A DNA stretch of 35,760 bases from Candidatus Kaiserbacteria bacterium RIFCSPLOWO2_01_FULL_51_21. Lineage in GTDB: Bacteria > Patescibacteriota > Minisyncoccia > Phycocordibacterales > 2-01-FULL-51-21. Under the pieces are notes generated by a model that saw only the letters and a program-made list of their open reading frames with translations, was not told the DNA's origin and did no database searches. The position numbers and the translations under genes were made by a program. Where the stretch lies: NCBI GenBank assembly GCA_001781435.1, contig MFLV01000005.1, positions 1 through 35,760 on the forward strand, read 5' to 3'. Shown here piece by piece: positions 1 to 8,416 of the stretch. The stretch's first letter is position 1. The number at the start of each line of letters is the position of its first letter.

Positions 1-1122
1 CTCATTGATAACCGCAAAATTATCATTGTGAATCTCTCAAAAGGGCGGGTGGGAGAAGGGAACGCCAATCTTCTTGGAAGCATGCTTATCACCCGCATAT
101 ACCTCGCGGCGATGTCCCGCGCCGACTCCTCGTCCTCAGAGCTTAATCGTCTCCCCAATTTTTATCTCTATGTTGACGAGTTTCAGTCATTTGCAAATAA
201 ATCATTCGAAAATATTCTCTCCGAAGCGCGAAAATATAAACTGAATCTGACCATTGCACACCAATACGTCGAGCAAATGGAGGAGGAAATACAAGCTGCG
301 GTCTTTGGCAATGTCGGTACTACCGTCGCGTTTCGCGTGGGACCCCTTGACGCTGAGCTTTTGGAGAAAATTTTCATGCCGACCTTTACTGCTACCGATC
401 TCGTGAGCCTCGGCATTTATCAGATATATCTCACGCTCATGATCGATGGCGTCGGTTCCTCTCCTTTTTCAGGGACAACGCTTCCGCCGATCGCGCCTCC
501 GGAAATTTCGTACCGCAACCAAATCCTTGAGAAATCGCGGCAAGCCTTTGGCCGACCGCGATCGGTAGTTGAGGATGAAATCAAGAAGTGGCATGAGCCG
601 GTAGCGCTCCCGCCTGTCTCTGACTCTAAACGCCCCATGTCTGACCGGCCTCCTGCTCGTCTTAGCCAAGAAGCAAGACCATCCTCGCCTAGACAGCCGA
701 TATCGCGAGAACCCTCCTTGCCGCAGAAGTTGCCTCCCCCGGTCGTCTCAAAGCAGCCGCCATCCTCACCTGTACAAACAGCTCTTCGTGCGTCACTTGC
801 CGAGGCATTCAAGAAACGCTCTCCTGAACGCTCTCCTGATAAGCCCAAAGAGTCACCGCAGGTACATCGCGACCAGTTACGAAACGCTTTAGCAGATGTT
901 CTCAAGAAAAATGCCCCGCAGTCGCCTTCTGCGCCTCCGGCGCAGAAGGAATCCTTGCCACCTGCCCAAAAAATTTCCACTTCGTCTGAAACAAAGCCCG
1001 AAGAAAGCAACCCTCCTGCGCCCGCTTCTCCTCTGAAGGTGCAGGCACCTGTTACTTCGCTAAAAACGAAAGAAGTACCGGAGGAAGTATTACGGAAAGT
1101 ACTTGGGGGAGAGGGAGCGTAA
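1..1122 (+). CDS. Type IV secretion coupling-protein/VirD4-TraG-like ATPase, C-terminal part (5' truncated by window), with Pro-rich tail
   Basis: Frame is open from base 1 (LIDNRKIIIVNLSKGRVGEGNANLLGSML...). YVDEFQSFANKSFENILSEARKYKLNLTIAHQYVEQ resembles the Walker B/sensor region of TraG/VirD4/HerA-type ATPases; Pro/Ser/Lys-rich tail follows. Confidence 0.7.
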   Translation, partial: LIDNRKIIIVNLSKGRVGEGNANLLGSMLITRIYLAAMSRADSSSSELNRLPNFYLYVDEFQSFANKSFENILSEARKYKLNLTIAHQYVEQMEEEIQAAVFGNVGTTVAFRVGPLDAELLEKIFMPTFTATDLVSLGIYQIYLTLMIDGVGSSPFSGTTLPPIAPPEISYRNQILEKSRQAFGRPRSVVEDEIKKWHEPVALPPVSDSKRPMSDRPPARLSQEARPSSPRQPISREPSLPQKLPPPVVSKQPPSSPVQTALRASLAEAFKKRSPERSPDKPKESPQVHRDQLRNALADVLKKNAPQSPSAPPAQKESLPPAQKISTSSETKPEESNPPAPASPLKVQAPVTSLKTKEVPEEVLRKVLGGEGA

Positions 1123-1123
1123 C

Positions 1124-1948
1124 ATGATTCGACACATGGCATTTCTGGCACTTTCCCTTTTGCCATTCTCGGCTGGGGCACAAGTGGTAGTAAGCGAAAT
1201 CATGTATGATCTTCCCGGCGCGGATACGAAGCGCGAATGGATTGAAATTCATAATACGGGAAGCGCCGCGGTTGATCTCATGGGCTGGAAGCTTTTTGAA
1301 GCGAGCACGAACCACGCTATCGCAACTACCACGGCGGGGCAAAGCCTGATACTCGGAGCGGACGCCTACGCCATCATCGCCGATAATCCGACTATCTTTT
1401 TTGTTGACTGGCCGAAGTTCAACGGTGCTCTTTTCGATAGCACCTTTTCATTAAGCAACACGGGCGAAACGCTCGTGCTTCGCGATGCAACGACCATAAA
1501 TGTGGATACGGCAACATACAATTCTGACATGGGCGCCGCAGGTGATGGAAACGTGCTTGTCCGCTCGGGAACAACCTTTGTGCCGCAAGCGCCGACGCCT
1601 GGAAGCGGCGAGAGTGCGTCGCCGCTCCATCAGAGTAGCGTTCCAGCGGTACCTGCGGTTTCTCCCACTGCTCAAAACAACACTGTCTCACCGCGATCGC
1701 CACTGCCCAAAGTGGTGGCTGTGGCAGCTTCCGGCGTTTTGGCCGAGGCGTCGCCTCGAGTACAAGAGGCGACGCCTCCAGATTCCGGAGTGCGGGCGGC
1801 GGTCGCCACGGATATCGGAGCACCCGTGGCGGATGCTCGTGACCTCATGCTCTATCTCATCGGTCTTGCCGTCATTATTGTTGCCGGTGTCGGCGCGGTC
1901 CTGTTTTGGAAAAGTGGTGAGAGCGACGAAATAAAAATCTTGGAGTAG
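1124..1948 (+). CDS. Secreted/membrane-anchored lamin-tail-domain (LTD) protein
   Basis: ATG at 1124 gives a signal peptide (MIRHMAFLALSLLPFSAGAQ). VVVSEIMYDLPGADTKREWIEIHNTGSAAVDLMGWKL is LTD-like. C-terminal TM segment LMLYLIGLAVIIVAGVGAVLFW. Confidence 0.85.
   Translation: MIRHMAFLALSLLPFSAGAQVVVSEIMYDLPGADTKREWIEIHNTGSAAVDLMGWKLFEASTNHAIATTTAGQSLILGADAYAIIADNPTIFFVDWPKFNGALFDSTFSLSNTGETLVLRDATTINVDTATYNSDMGAAGDGNVLVRSGTTFVPQAPTPGSGESASPLHQSSVPAVPAVSPTAQNNTVSPRSPLPKVVAVAASGVLAEASPRVQEATPPDSGVRAAVATDIGAPVADARDLMLYLIGLAVIIVAGVGAVLFWKSGESDEIKILE
1745..1778. repeat. 13-bp perfect inverted repeat (8-nt loop) inside the LTD gene linker
   Basis: GAGGCGTCGCCTC-gagtacaa-GAGGCGACGCCTC read directly. 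Confidence 0.9.
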
Positions 1949-1990
1949 TTTTCACCATCTTTGTTGCTATAGCAACAAAGATGGTGAAAA
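1949..1990. repeat. 42-nt perfect palindrome (19-bp arms around TATA), intergenic; possible bidirectional transcription barrier
   Basis: TTTTCACCATCTTTGTTGC-TATA-GCAACAAAGATGGTGAAAA read directly; no clear U-tract on either side. Confidence 0.9.
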
Positions 1991-2072
1991 GAAACAAAGC
2001 GGTTTGACAGTTTGACAGACTGGCGCAGTGTGCGTACCGTTGGAGCGGATTGTCAAACAGAGGGAGGCAGGA

Positions 2073-3188
2073 ATGCCGAAGAAAACCGAATACGCCAAAG
2101 CAGGCGTCGACTACCGGAAAATTCAGCCGTTCAAAGAAATAATGCTTGCGGTCGCGAAGAGAACCACTGAATTTCCTCGGCGGCGGGGGTATGTCAGCAT
2201 TCTGCCGAGTGGCGCCTATCGCTACTTCGGTAGACTTCCCTTCATGGCAGGAAAACCAGTTTTGGAAGGGCTCGGTAACAAGAGTTGGGTTGCCGAATGG
2301 ATGTACAAAAATGCTGGCACCGGCAAGACCTACTACGACGGCATCGGCTATGACAGTGCCATGATGGCGGTGAACGACTTTATCGTCCAAGGAGCAATGC
2401 CAGTCACGTACAACGATGAAGTTGCGGCCGGGGACAGCGAGTGGTTCGAGGACGAGAAGCGGGCAGGAGACCTTGCCGAAGGATTCTATGATGCCTGCAA
2501 GGATGTCGGCATGGCGCTTGTTGGCGGCGAGTCGCCTTCGCTGCGCTATCTCGTGAACGCTCGAAAGCCAGTCAAGAGCGCCCCGTCTCTCAGCGGATGC
2601 GTAACGGGCATCATTGCGCCGGCTACTTGGCTCATTGATGGAAGCAAGCTCCAGGCAGGGGACTCAATCATCGGTATTGCTTCCTCGGGTGTCCACTGCA
2701 ACGGATTCTCTCTCATCATCAAGAGGATGATGCGCAAGAAGAACAAATTCCTGGAGAAACTGCCCCATAACGGCAGAACCATCGGCGAGGAAGTGCTGAC
2801 CAAGACGCTCTGTTACGTATCTCTCGTCGAGGGACTTCTTGAAACAGGAGTCGACGTGCATGCGTTTCTGCCGGGGACGGGAGATGGGGTGGCGAAGCTC
2901 GCAGTCGACAAACGCCCGTTCACCTACCGCATCCACTTTTGGCCCGAGGTGCCGCCTATTTTTCAGTACTTCAGGGGGCTCGGTATCCCGCTCAAGGACT
3001 GCCTCAAAACTTTCAACTGGGGCATTGGCTACTACGTCTTCGTTCCCCCGTACGAAGTTGAGAGAACGCTTCGCGTCGCCCGCTTCCGCGGTTACGGTGC
3101 CTGGGAAATCGGGCAGGTCGAAGAAGGGGAACGCCAAACCATCTTCGGACCCGAGAAAAACATGATTCTTGAGCCCCCGGGGGCGTAA
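2073..3188 (+). CDS. purM: Phosphoribosylformylglycinamidine cyclo-ligase (AIR synthase, PurM-like)
   Basis: ATG 2073 preceded by GGGAGGCAGGA. YAKAGVDYRKIQPFK, GIGYDSAMMAVNDFIVQGAMPVTYNDEVAAG, GGESPSL and GIASSGVHCNGFSL are PurM-like. Confidence 0.8.
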   Translation: MPKKTEYAKAGVDYRKIQPFKEIMLAVAKRTTEFPRRRGYVSILPSGAYRYFGRLPFMAGKPVLEGLGNKSWVAEWMYKNAGTGKTYYDGIGYDSAMMAVNDFIVQGAMPVTYNDEVAAGDSEWFEDEKRAGDLAEGFYDACKDVGMALVGGESPSLRYLVNARKPVKSAPSLSGCVTGIIAPATWLIDGSKLQAGDSIIGIASSGVHCNGFSLIIKRMMRKKNKFLEKLPHNGRTIGEEVLTKTLCYVSLVEGLLETGVDVHAFLPGTGDGVAKLAVDKRPFTYRIHFWPEVPPIFQYFRGLGIPLKDCLKTFNWGIGYYVFVPPYEVERTLRVARFRGYGAWEIGQVEEGERQTIFGPEKNMILEPPGA

Positions 3189-3217
3189 CGGTTGCCCCTG
3201 CAAGGAGCGTTATACTG

Positions 3218-3245
3218 GGAGGGTCCGCGAGGACCTTCCTTTTTT
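3218..3245 (+). terminator. Rho-independent terminator after purM-like gene
   Basis: GGAGGGTCC-GCGA-GGACCTTCC stem (one G:U pair) followed by TTTTTT. Confidence 0.8.
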
Positions 3246-3254
3246 CATATTGAA

Positions 3255-5516
3255 ATGAAGCGAATTCTCATATTTTCCCTTGCCTACCATCCCCTTATCG
3301 GAGGGGCTGAAATTGCTGTGCAGGAAATTACCAACCGAATACTTCCCTCCGACATTGTGTTTGATCTCATTACTTTACGGTTTAATCAAAAGCATTCTCA
3401 AATTGAAAAAGTGGGGAATGTCACCGTGCATCGAATCAGATGGGGGAATTATTTCGGGAAAATACTCTTTCCGATTCTTGCGGCGTGGTATGCGCGGGCA
3501 CTCAATCGGCAAAAGCGCTTTGACGGCATGTGGGCAATGATGACCTACATGGTCTTGCCGGTAGTACTCACTCGTTTTTTTGGTGTTCGATTGCCCTACC
3601 TCATAACGCTTCAAGACGGCGATTCTCCCCGTCATGTATTTGGGCGCCTGCGCATCCTGCCGTTCTTGCCGCTTATTCGGTACGGTTTTCGGCACGCGGC
3701 GGCGGTGCAATGCATCTCGACCTACTTGGCGGGCTGGGCGAAAAGAATGGGATTTCCCGGCACTGTTGCCATTGTTCCCAATGGTGCTACCATCACACGG
3801 TTTGCTTCAGCGGTAGCGACGAAAAAAGTAACAAAAAAAGCAGGTGCGACCCTTCTCATTACGGTTTCGCGCTTGGTGGAGAAAAACGGGGTTGACCTCG
3901 TCATCCACGCACTCCCAAAACTTCCGGAAACCGTACAGCTTCTCATTGTCGGGGGAGGCCCTCTTGAGATGAAGCTGAAAGGAATGGCAGCGGAGCTTGG
4001 CGTTTCGAACCGCGTGGAATTTGTTGGCGAAGTCACCAATACTTTCTTACCTCCTTACCTTAAGGCCGCGGACATTTTTGTGCGCCCGAGCCGCTCCGAA
4101 GGGATGGGCATCGCATTTATCGAGGCCTTTGCCGCAGGGTTACCGGTCATTGCTCCGGCAGTTGGGGGTATTGTGGACTTCTTGAAGCATCAGGAGACGG
4201 GTTTACTTTGCCGGGCGGAGGACCCAGATTCCATTGCAGAACAGGTTAAACTTCTCATGCGCGACAGCACTCTTCGAGCGCGCATAGTCGCGAATGCCTC
4301 AAAACTAGCGGCAACACAGTATGACTGGAATCGAATAGCCGTAGAAATGCATGAAAAGGCGTTCGCTCCGCTTTTTGCGAAGAAAAAACCGGCGCGCCCT
4401 ATCCGAGTTCTCATCGCAACTCCCTTGTTCCCTCCGGACATTGGCGGGCCTGCCACGTACTCAAAGCTCCTGCTTGATCATCTACCCACGCGAGGTTTTT
4501 CCGTAACCGTGGTTCGCTTCGGTGCGGTTCGCAAACTTCCGAAAATTCTTCGCCACCTCGCTTACTTTTTTCTACTTCTCATTCGCGGCATACATACTGA
4601 TATTGTCTATGCGCAAGACCCGGTAAGTGTAGGTCTTCCGGCACTCATCGCTTCAAAAGCTTTACGCAAACGCTTTCTTCTGCGTACCGGCGGTGATTAT
4701 GCCTGGGAGCAGGGGGTCCAACGTTTCGGCGTTACCGATTCGTTAGATCTTTTTGCCCAGAAGAAGCAAGAGTACGGGATGTTTGTGGGTATCCTTAAAC
4801 GAGTTCAATATTTTACCGCTTCTCGCGCTGAACGAGTTGTAGTGCCAAGCCGATATCTCAAGACGATCGTTACAGCATGGGGAGTTCCGGAGAAAAAAAT
4901 CATTCCCATCTATAGCGTGTTTGAACCGCCCCATCTTTCCGGCAATCGGGCGGTACTTCGGGGAATTTTAAAGTTCGAAGGCCAGCTTATTATAAGCGTC
5001 GGTCGGCTGGTGCCGTGGAAAGGATTTCACGCACTCATTAAAGCGATGCCTTTGATACTGCGGTCGTATCCGAAAGCGAGACTTTTCATTATTGGCGAGG
5101 GTCCGCAGGAGAAAGAGCTTCTTGAGGTTATCGCGAAGCACCACCTTGAAGGGAGCGTCATACTCTCGGGAGGAGTACTCCATGAGGTACTCATGCGATA
5201 CCTTGAAGCGGCGGACATATTCGTGCTCAACACGCGCTATGAGGGTTTTTCCCATCAACTGCTTGAAGCGATGGCAGTCGGCGTGCCGGTTGTCACGACG
5301 CGCTCTGGCGGCAATGCCGAGCTTGTGGCTCATGAAAAGGAAGGCTTAATAGTGAGGCCCGATGACACGGTAGCACTTACATTGGCGATTGAGCGTCTTC
5401 TTCACGATGAGTCGCTCCGGGAGCGACTCATTGCAGGCGCTCGAGAAAAATCCCGGCAGTTTGGCATAGAGAAGATGCTTGATGAGCTCGTGCCAATCAT
5501 GAATAAGGAAGTATGA
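3255..5516 (+). CDS. Double glycosyltransferase: two tandem GT4-type (GT-B) units fused in one ORF
   Basis: N half: MKRILIFSLAYHPLIGGAEIAVQEI...SRSEGMGIAFIEAFAAGLPVIAP. C half restarts with IRVLIATPLFPPDIGGPATYSKLLLDHLP...NTRYEGFSHQLLEAMAVGVPVVTT. No stop between. Confidence 0.9.
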   Translation: MKRILIFSLAYHPLIGGAEIAVQEITNRILPSDIVFDLITLRFNQKHSQIEKVGNVTVHRIRWGNYFGKILFPILAAWYARALNRQKRFDGMWAMMTYMVLPVVLTRFFGVRLPYLITLQDGDSPRHVFGRLRILPFLPLIRYGFRHAAAVQCISTYLAGWAKRMGFPGTVAIVPNGATITRFASAVATKKVTKKAGATLLITVSRLVEKNGVDLVIHALPKLPETVQLLIVGGGPLEMKLKGMAAELGVSNRVEFVGEVTNTFLPPYLKAADIFVRPSRSEGMGIAFIEAFAAGLPVIAPAVGGIVDFLKHQETGLLCRAEDPDSIAEQVKLLMRDSTLRARIVANASKLAATQYDWNRIAVEMHEKAFAPLFAKKKPARPIRVLIATPLFPPDIGGPATYSKLLLDHLPTRGFSVTVVRFGAVRKLPKILRHLAYFFLLLIRGIHTDIVYAQDPVSVGLPALIASKALRKRFLLRTGGDYAWEQGVQRFGVTDSLDLFAQKKQEYGMFVGILKRVQYFTASRAERVVVPSRYLKTIVTAWGVPEKKIIPIYSVFEPPHLSGNRAVLRGILKFEGQLIISVGRLVPWKGFHALIKAMPLILRSYPKARLFIIGEGPQEKELLEVIAKHHLEGSVILSGGVLHEVLMRYLEAADIFVLNTRYEGFSHQLLEAMAVGVPVVTTRSGGNAELVAHEKEGLIVRPDDTVALTLAIERLLHDESLRERLIAGAREKSRQFGIEKMLDELVPIMNKEV
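5407..5431. repeat. 12-bp perfect inverted repeat (1-nt centre) within GT4 coding sequence
   Basis: ATGAGTCGCTCC-G-GGAGCGACTCAT. Confidence 0.9.
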
Positions 5517-6478
5517 AAGTACTCATGATAACGGGAGATCGCCGTATTTTTGAACCAGGTACGGAAGCGAAGGCTCGTTTCAAGTTGCAACAGAGCGCAG
5601 TCGAGGAGCTCCGGGCCGTGTTTTGGGGCAAGGGAGCGCTCATCAGACCTTTTTTCACGAATGGAAAATTCGATGTGGTTACTTCGCAGGATCCCTTCTG
5701 GCGGGGTCTTGTCGCATGGTGTATTGCCCGCCGACTTGGCGCCCAGCTCAATATCCAAGTGCACACTGATTTTGAAGCCGAAACAAAATCAAAACCGATA
5801 CGACACCTGCTTGGACAAATCGTTTTACGTCATGCGGATTCAGTGCGGGTAGTTTCAGAGAGAATTAAAGACCAAGTAAGACGACACACGCAAGCACCGA
5901 TTTCAGTGTTGCCGATTTTTTTTGATATAGAAAAATTTCGCAATCTCGTACATCGGCCACATCCACGCAAGACAATACTTTGGATGGGACGTTTTGAGGA
6001 TGAAAAGGACCCTCTTCTTGCGATTACGGTTCTGGAAAAGGTACTCCAAGCAGGGATTGATGCGGAGCTCACTGTGCTCGGGAAGGGAAATTTGGAAGAA
6101 AAATTTTCTCAACGTGCTGCCAATCTGCCAATCTCCTGGAAATACGGAGCACAAATCGTACCTATTAGCGCGCCCATAAAAAATCTCGGCTGGCAGCAAG
6201 ATACAGCACCGTATCTCGAAGTTGCTGATGTGTTTCTCTGTACTTCTAAATATGAAAGTTGGGGTGCAAGCATAGTTGAAGCACTTGCTGCTGGCGTGCC
6301 TGTGGTGGCTCCCGATGTAGGAGTGGCGAAAGAAGCAGGGGCGATTATTGCGTCGCGTGACCGCCTTGCAGAAGCAGTCATTGAAGTTTTGCGAAGCGTC
6401 CGTCCTGTTCGGGGTGAATTGAAGCTTAGTCCATTATCGAAGGAAGAATGGACTGTGGCGTGGAAAGAAACATTATAA
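5513..6478 (+). CDS. Glycosyltransferase family 4-like protein
   Basis: ATGA overlap with upstream ORF; KYESWGASIVEALAAGVPVVAPDVG is the GT4 donor-site motif. Confidence 0.85.
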   Translation: MKVLMITGDRRIFEPGTEAKARFKLQQSAVEELRAVFWGKGALIRPFFTNGKFDVVTSQDPFWRGLVAWCIARRLGAQLNIQVHTDFEAETKSKPIRHLLGQIVLRHADSVRVVSERIKDQVRRHTQAPISVLPIFFDIEKFRNLVHRPHPRKTILWMGRFEDEKDPLLAITVLEKVLQAGIDAELTVLGKGNLEEKFSQRAANLPISWKYGAQIVPISAPIKNLGWQQDTAPYLEVADVFLCTSKYESWGASIVEALAAGVPVVAPDVGVAKEAGAIIASRDRLAEAVIEVLRSVRPVRGELKLSPLSKEEWTVAWKETL

Positions 6479-6514
6479 CTCCCCATACCGTTACAATATG
6501 TAATAATTGAGCCC

Positions 6515-7375
6515 ATGCAAAAAAAACCGCTTATCGGATTCATCGGACAAGGGTACATCGGCAAGAATTATGCCGATGATTTTGAACGTCGCGGCTACGC
6601 TGTGGTGCGCTACGCGCTTGAAAAGCCCTATCGGAACAACAAAAAAAAGATCAAGGATTGCGACATTGTGTTTGTTGCGGTTCCAACCCCAACAACCCCT
6701 AAGGGTTTTGATGCTTCGATTGTGCAGAGAGCTTTGGCATTGGTGGGAAAGGGGAAGATTGCGGTCATAAAGTCGACGATACTTCCCGGCACCACCCGCC
6801 TCCTCCAAAAGAAATATCGTGATCGGGTTGTTCTATATTCTCCGGAATTTTTGAGCGAGACGACCGCAGCGTACGACGCCCGCCACCCGTTCTCGAATAT
6901 CATCGGCATGCCTACAGAAGCGGCAAAACATCGTAGGGCTGCGCGCGAAGCGCTTGCCGTTCTTCCGCAAGCGCCGTTTGAGCTCCTATGCTCAAGCGAT
7001 GAAGCGGAAATCATTAAGTATACCCATAACGCAAGCGCTTACACGCAGATCGTCACCTTCAATATGCTTTATGATGTGGCACGGGCATTTAAAGCCGACT
7101 GGTCAAAAATCCACGCGGCCATTCTTGCCGACCCTTTGGTATGTAACCGATATGCAAATCCGGTGCATAAGAGTGGTCGCGGGGCGGGAGGGCATTGTTT
7201 TATCAAAGATTTTGCGGCTCTTCGAGATCTTTATGCAAAAAAAGTAAAAGATAAAGAGGGAATTATAGCGTTTAAAGCATTCGAGGAGAAAAACAAAAAG
7301 CTTCTGCGCTCCACAAAAAAAGATCTTGATCTCTTGAAGGGCGTGTACGGTTCATCGGCACTTAGGAAACGCTGA
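6515..7375 (+). CDS. UDP-glucose/GDP-mannose dehydrogenase-like protein, short form without full C-terminal domain
   Basis: IGFIGQGYIGKNYADDFERRGYAV Rossmann motif; VAVPTPTT; STILPGTT; YSPEFLSE; catalytic-Cys-like GGHCFIKD; only 286 aa. Confidence 0.85.
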   Translation: MQKKPLIGFIGQGYIGKNYADDFERRGYAVVRYALEKPYRNNKKKIKDCDIVFVAVPTPTTPKGFDASIVQRALALVGKGKIAVIKSTILPGTTRLLQKKYRDRVVLYSPEFLSETTAAYDARHPFSNIIGMPTEAAKHRRAAREALAVLPQAPFELLCSSDEAEIIKYTHNASAYTQIVTFNMLYDVARAFKADWSKIHAAILADPLVCNRYANPVHKSGRGAGGHCFIKDFAALRDLYAKKVKDKEGIIAFKAFEEKNKKLLRSTKKDLDLLKGVYGSSALRKR

Positions 7376-7377
7376 TC

Positions 7378-8412
7378 ATGCGGCTACTTATCTGTACGCA
7401 AAAAGTCGATCAAAACGACGCAGTACTCGGATTCATGCACGGCTGGATCGCGGAGTTCGCACGACACTGCGAGGCGGTAATGGTCATCTGCCTTGAGGAG
7501 CGAGAACACCACCTGCCAAAAAACGTAACGGTCTTTTCGCTTGGGAAAGAGAGTCTCCGTTTACGCTTAAAACTGACATACGTTCTCAATTTCTACCGTG
7601 CGCTATGGCGACTACGGGGCGGTTACGATGCCGTTTTTGTACACATGAACCCGGAGTACATGCTTCTTGGCGGCATGTTCTGGCGGTTTGCTGGGATTCC
7701 CGCAGCGCTTTGGTATAACCACAAAACGGGCGGACTGCGCGCCCGCCTTGGTATAGCTCTTGCTCGACAGGTTTTTTATACGTCACCTTTTGCCTTCGCT
7801 TCCCGTTTTAAAAAGGCCAAGCGTATGCCTGCGGGAATTGACACCGAACAATTCAAACCGGAGATTGCAAAGCGAGAACCGCGCGCCATTCTTTCGCTTG
7901 GGCGTATTGACCCGGTGAAGAAAGTCGAGGTGCTTATTGGAGCGCTTCAAACGCTTGCTGACCGCGGCGCCTCTTTCGTTGCCCATTTCTATGGTGCTCC
8001 GACCTCAGATGAGAACTATTTCAAGCAGATACAGCATACCGCCGAGGGTTTGGTGAAGCGCGGGTTCCTGCGCTGGTTTCCAGCCGTGCCGAATAACCGC
8101 GCGGCGGCAGTATACAATGAGCATGCTCTGTTCGTGAGCGCGACTGGGACGGGGAGCTTTGACAAAGCCGTACTTGAAGCCATGGCCTGTGGGGTGCCGG
8201 CGCTTTCATGCAATGCCTCGTTCCGGGGGCTTGTGCCGGAGGAACTTTTATTTCGTGAGGCCGACAGTGCCGATTTAGCCGAGAAGCTTGCCGAGCTCCT
8301 TTCGAAATCGAGCGAAGAACTTCGGCATCTCGGCGCTTCATTGCGTGAAGCGGTCATCCGCGAGCAATCGCTCTCACTGCTCGTCCCGCGCGTTCTTTCC
8401 GCGCTTCAATGA
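7378..8412 (+). CDS. Glycosyltransferase family 4-like protein
   Basis: ILSLGRIDPVKKVEVLIGAL and GSFDKAVLEAMACGVPALSCNASFRGLVPEE typical of GT4. Confidence 0.9.
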   Translation: MRLLICTQKVDQNDAVLGFMHGWIAEFARHCEAVMVICLEEREHHLPKNVTVFSLGKESLRLRLKLTYVLNFYRALWRLRGGYDAVFVHMNPEYMLLGGMFWRFAGIPAALWYNHKTGGLRARLGIALARQVFYTSPFAFASRFKKAKRMPAGIDTEQFKPEIAKREPRAILSLGRIDPVKKVEVLIGALQTLADRGASFVAHFYGAPTSDENYFKQIQHTAEGLVKRGFLRWFPAVPNNRAAAVYNEHALFVSATGTGSFDKAVLEAMACGVPALSCNASFRGLVPEELLFREADSADLAEKLAELLSKSSEELRHLGASLREAVIREQSLSLLVPRVLSALQ

Positions 8413-8416
8413 TGCT

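Noticed and set aside
420-1181. 253-aa minus-strand ORF
   Set aside because: Antisense to a well-supported coding frame; composition mirrors codon bias of the plus strand; no recognisable domain.
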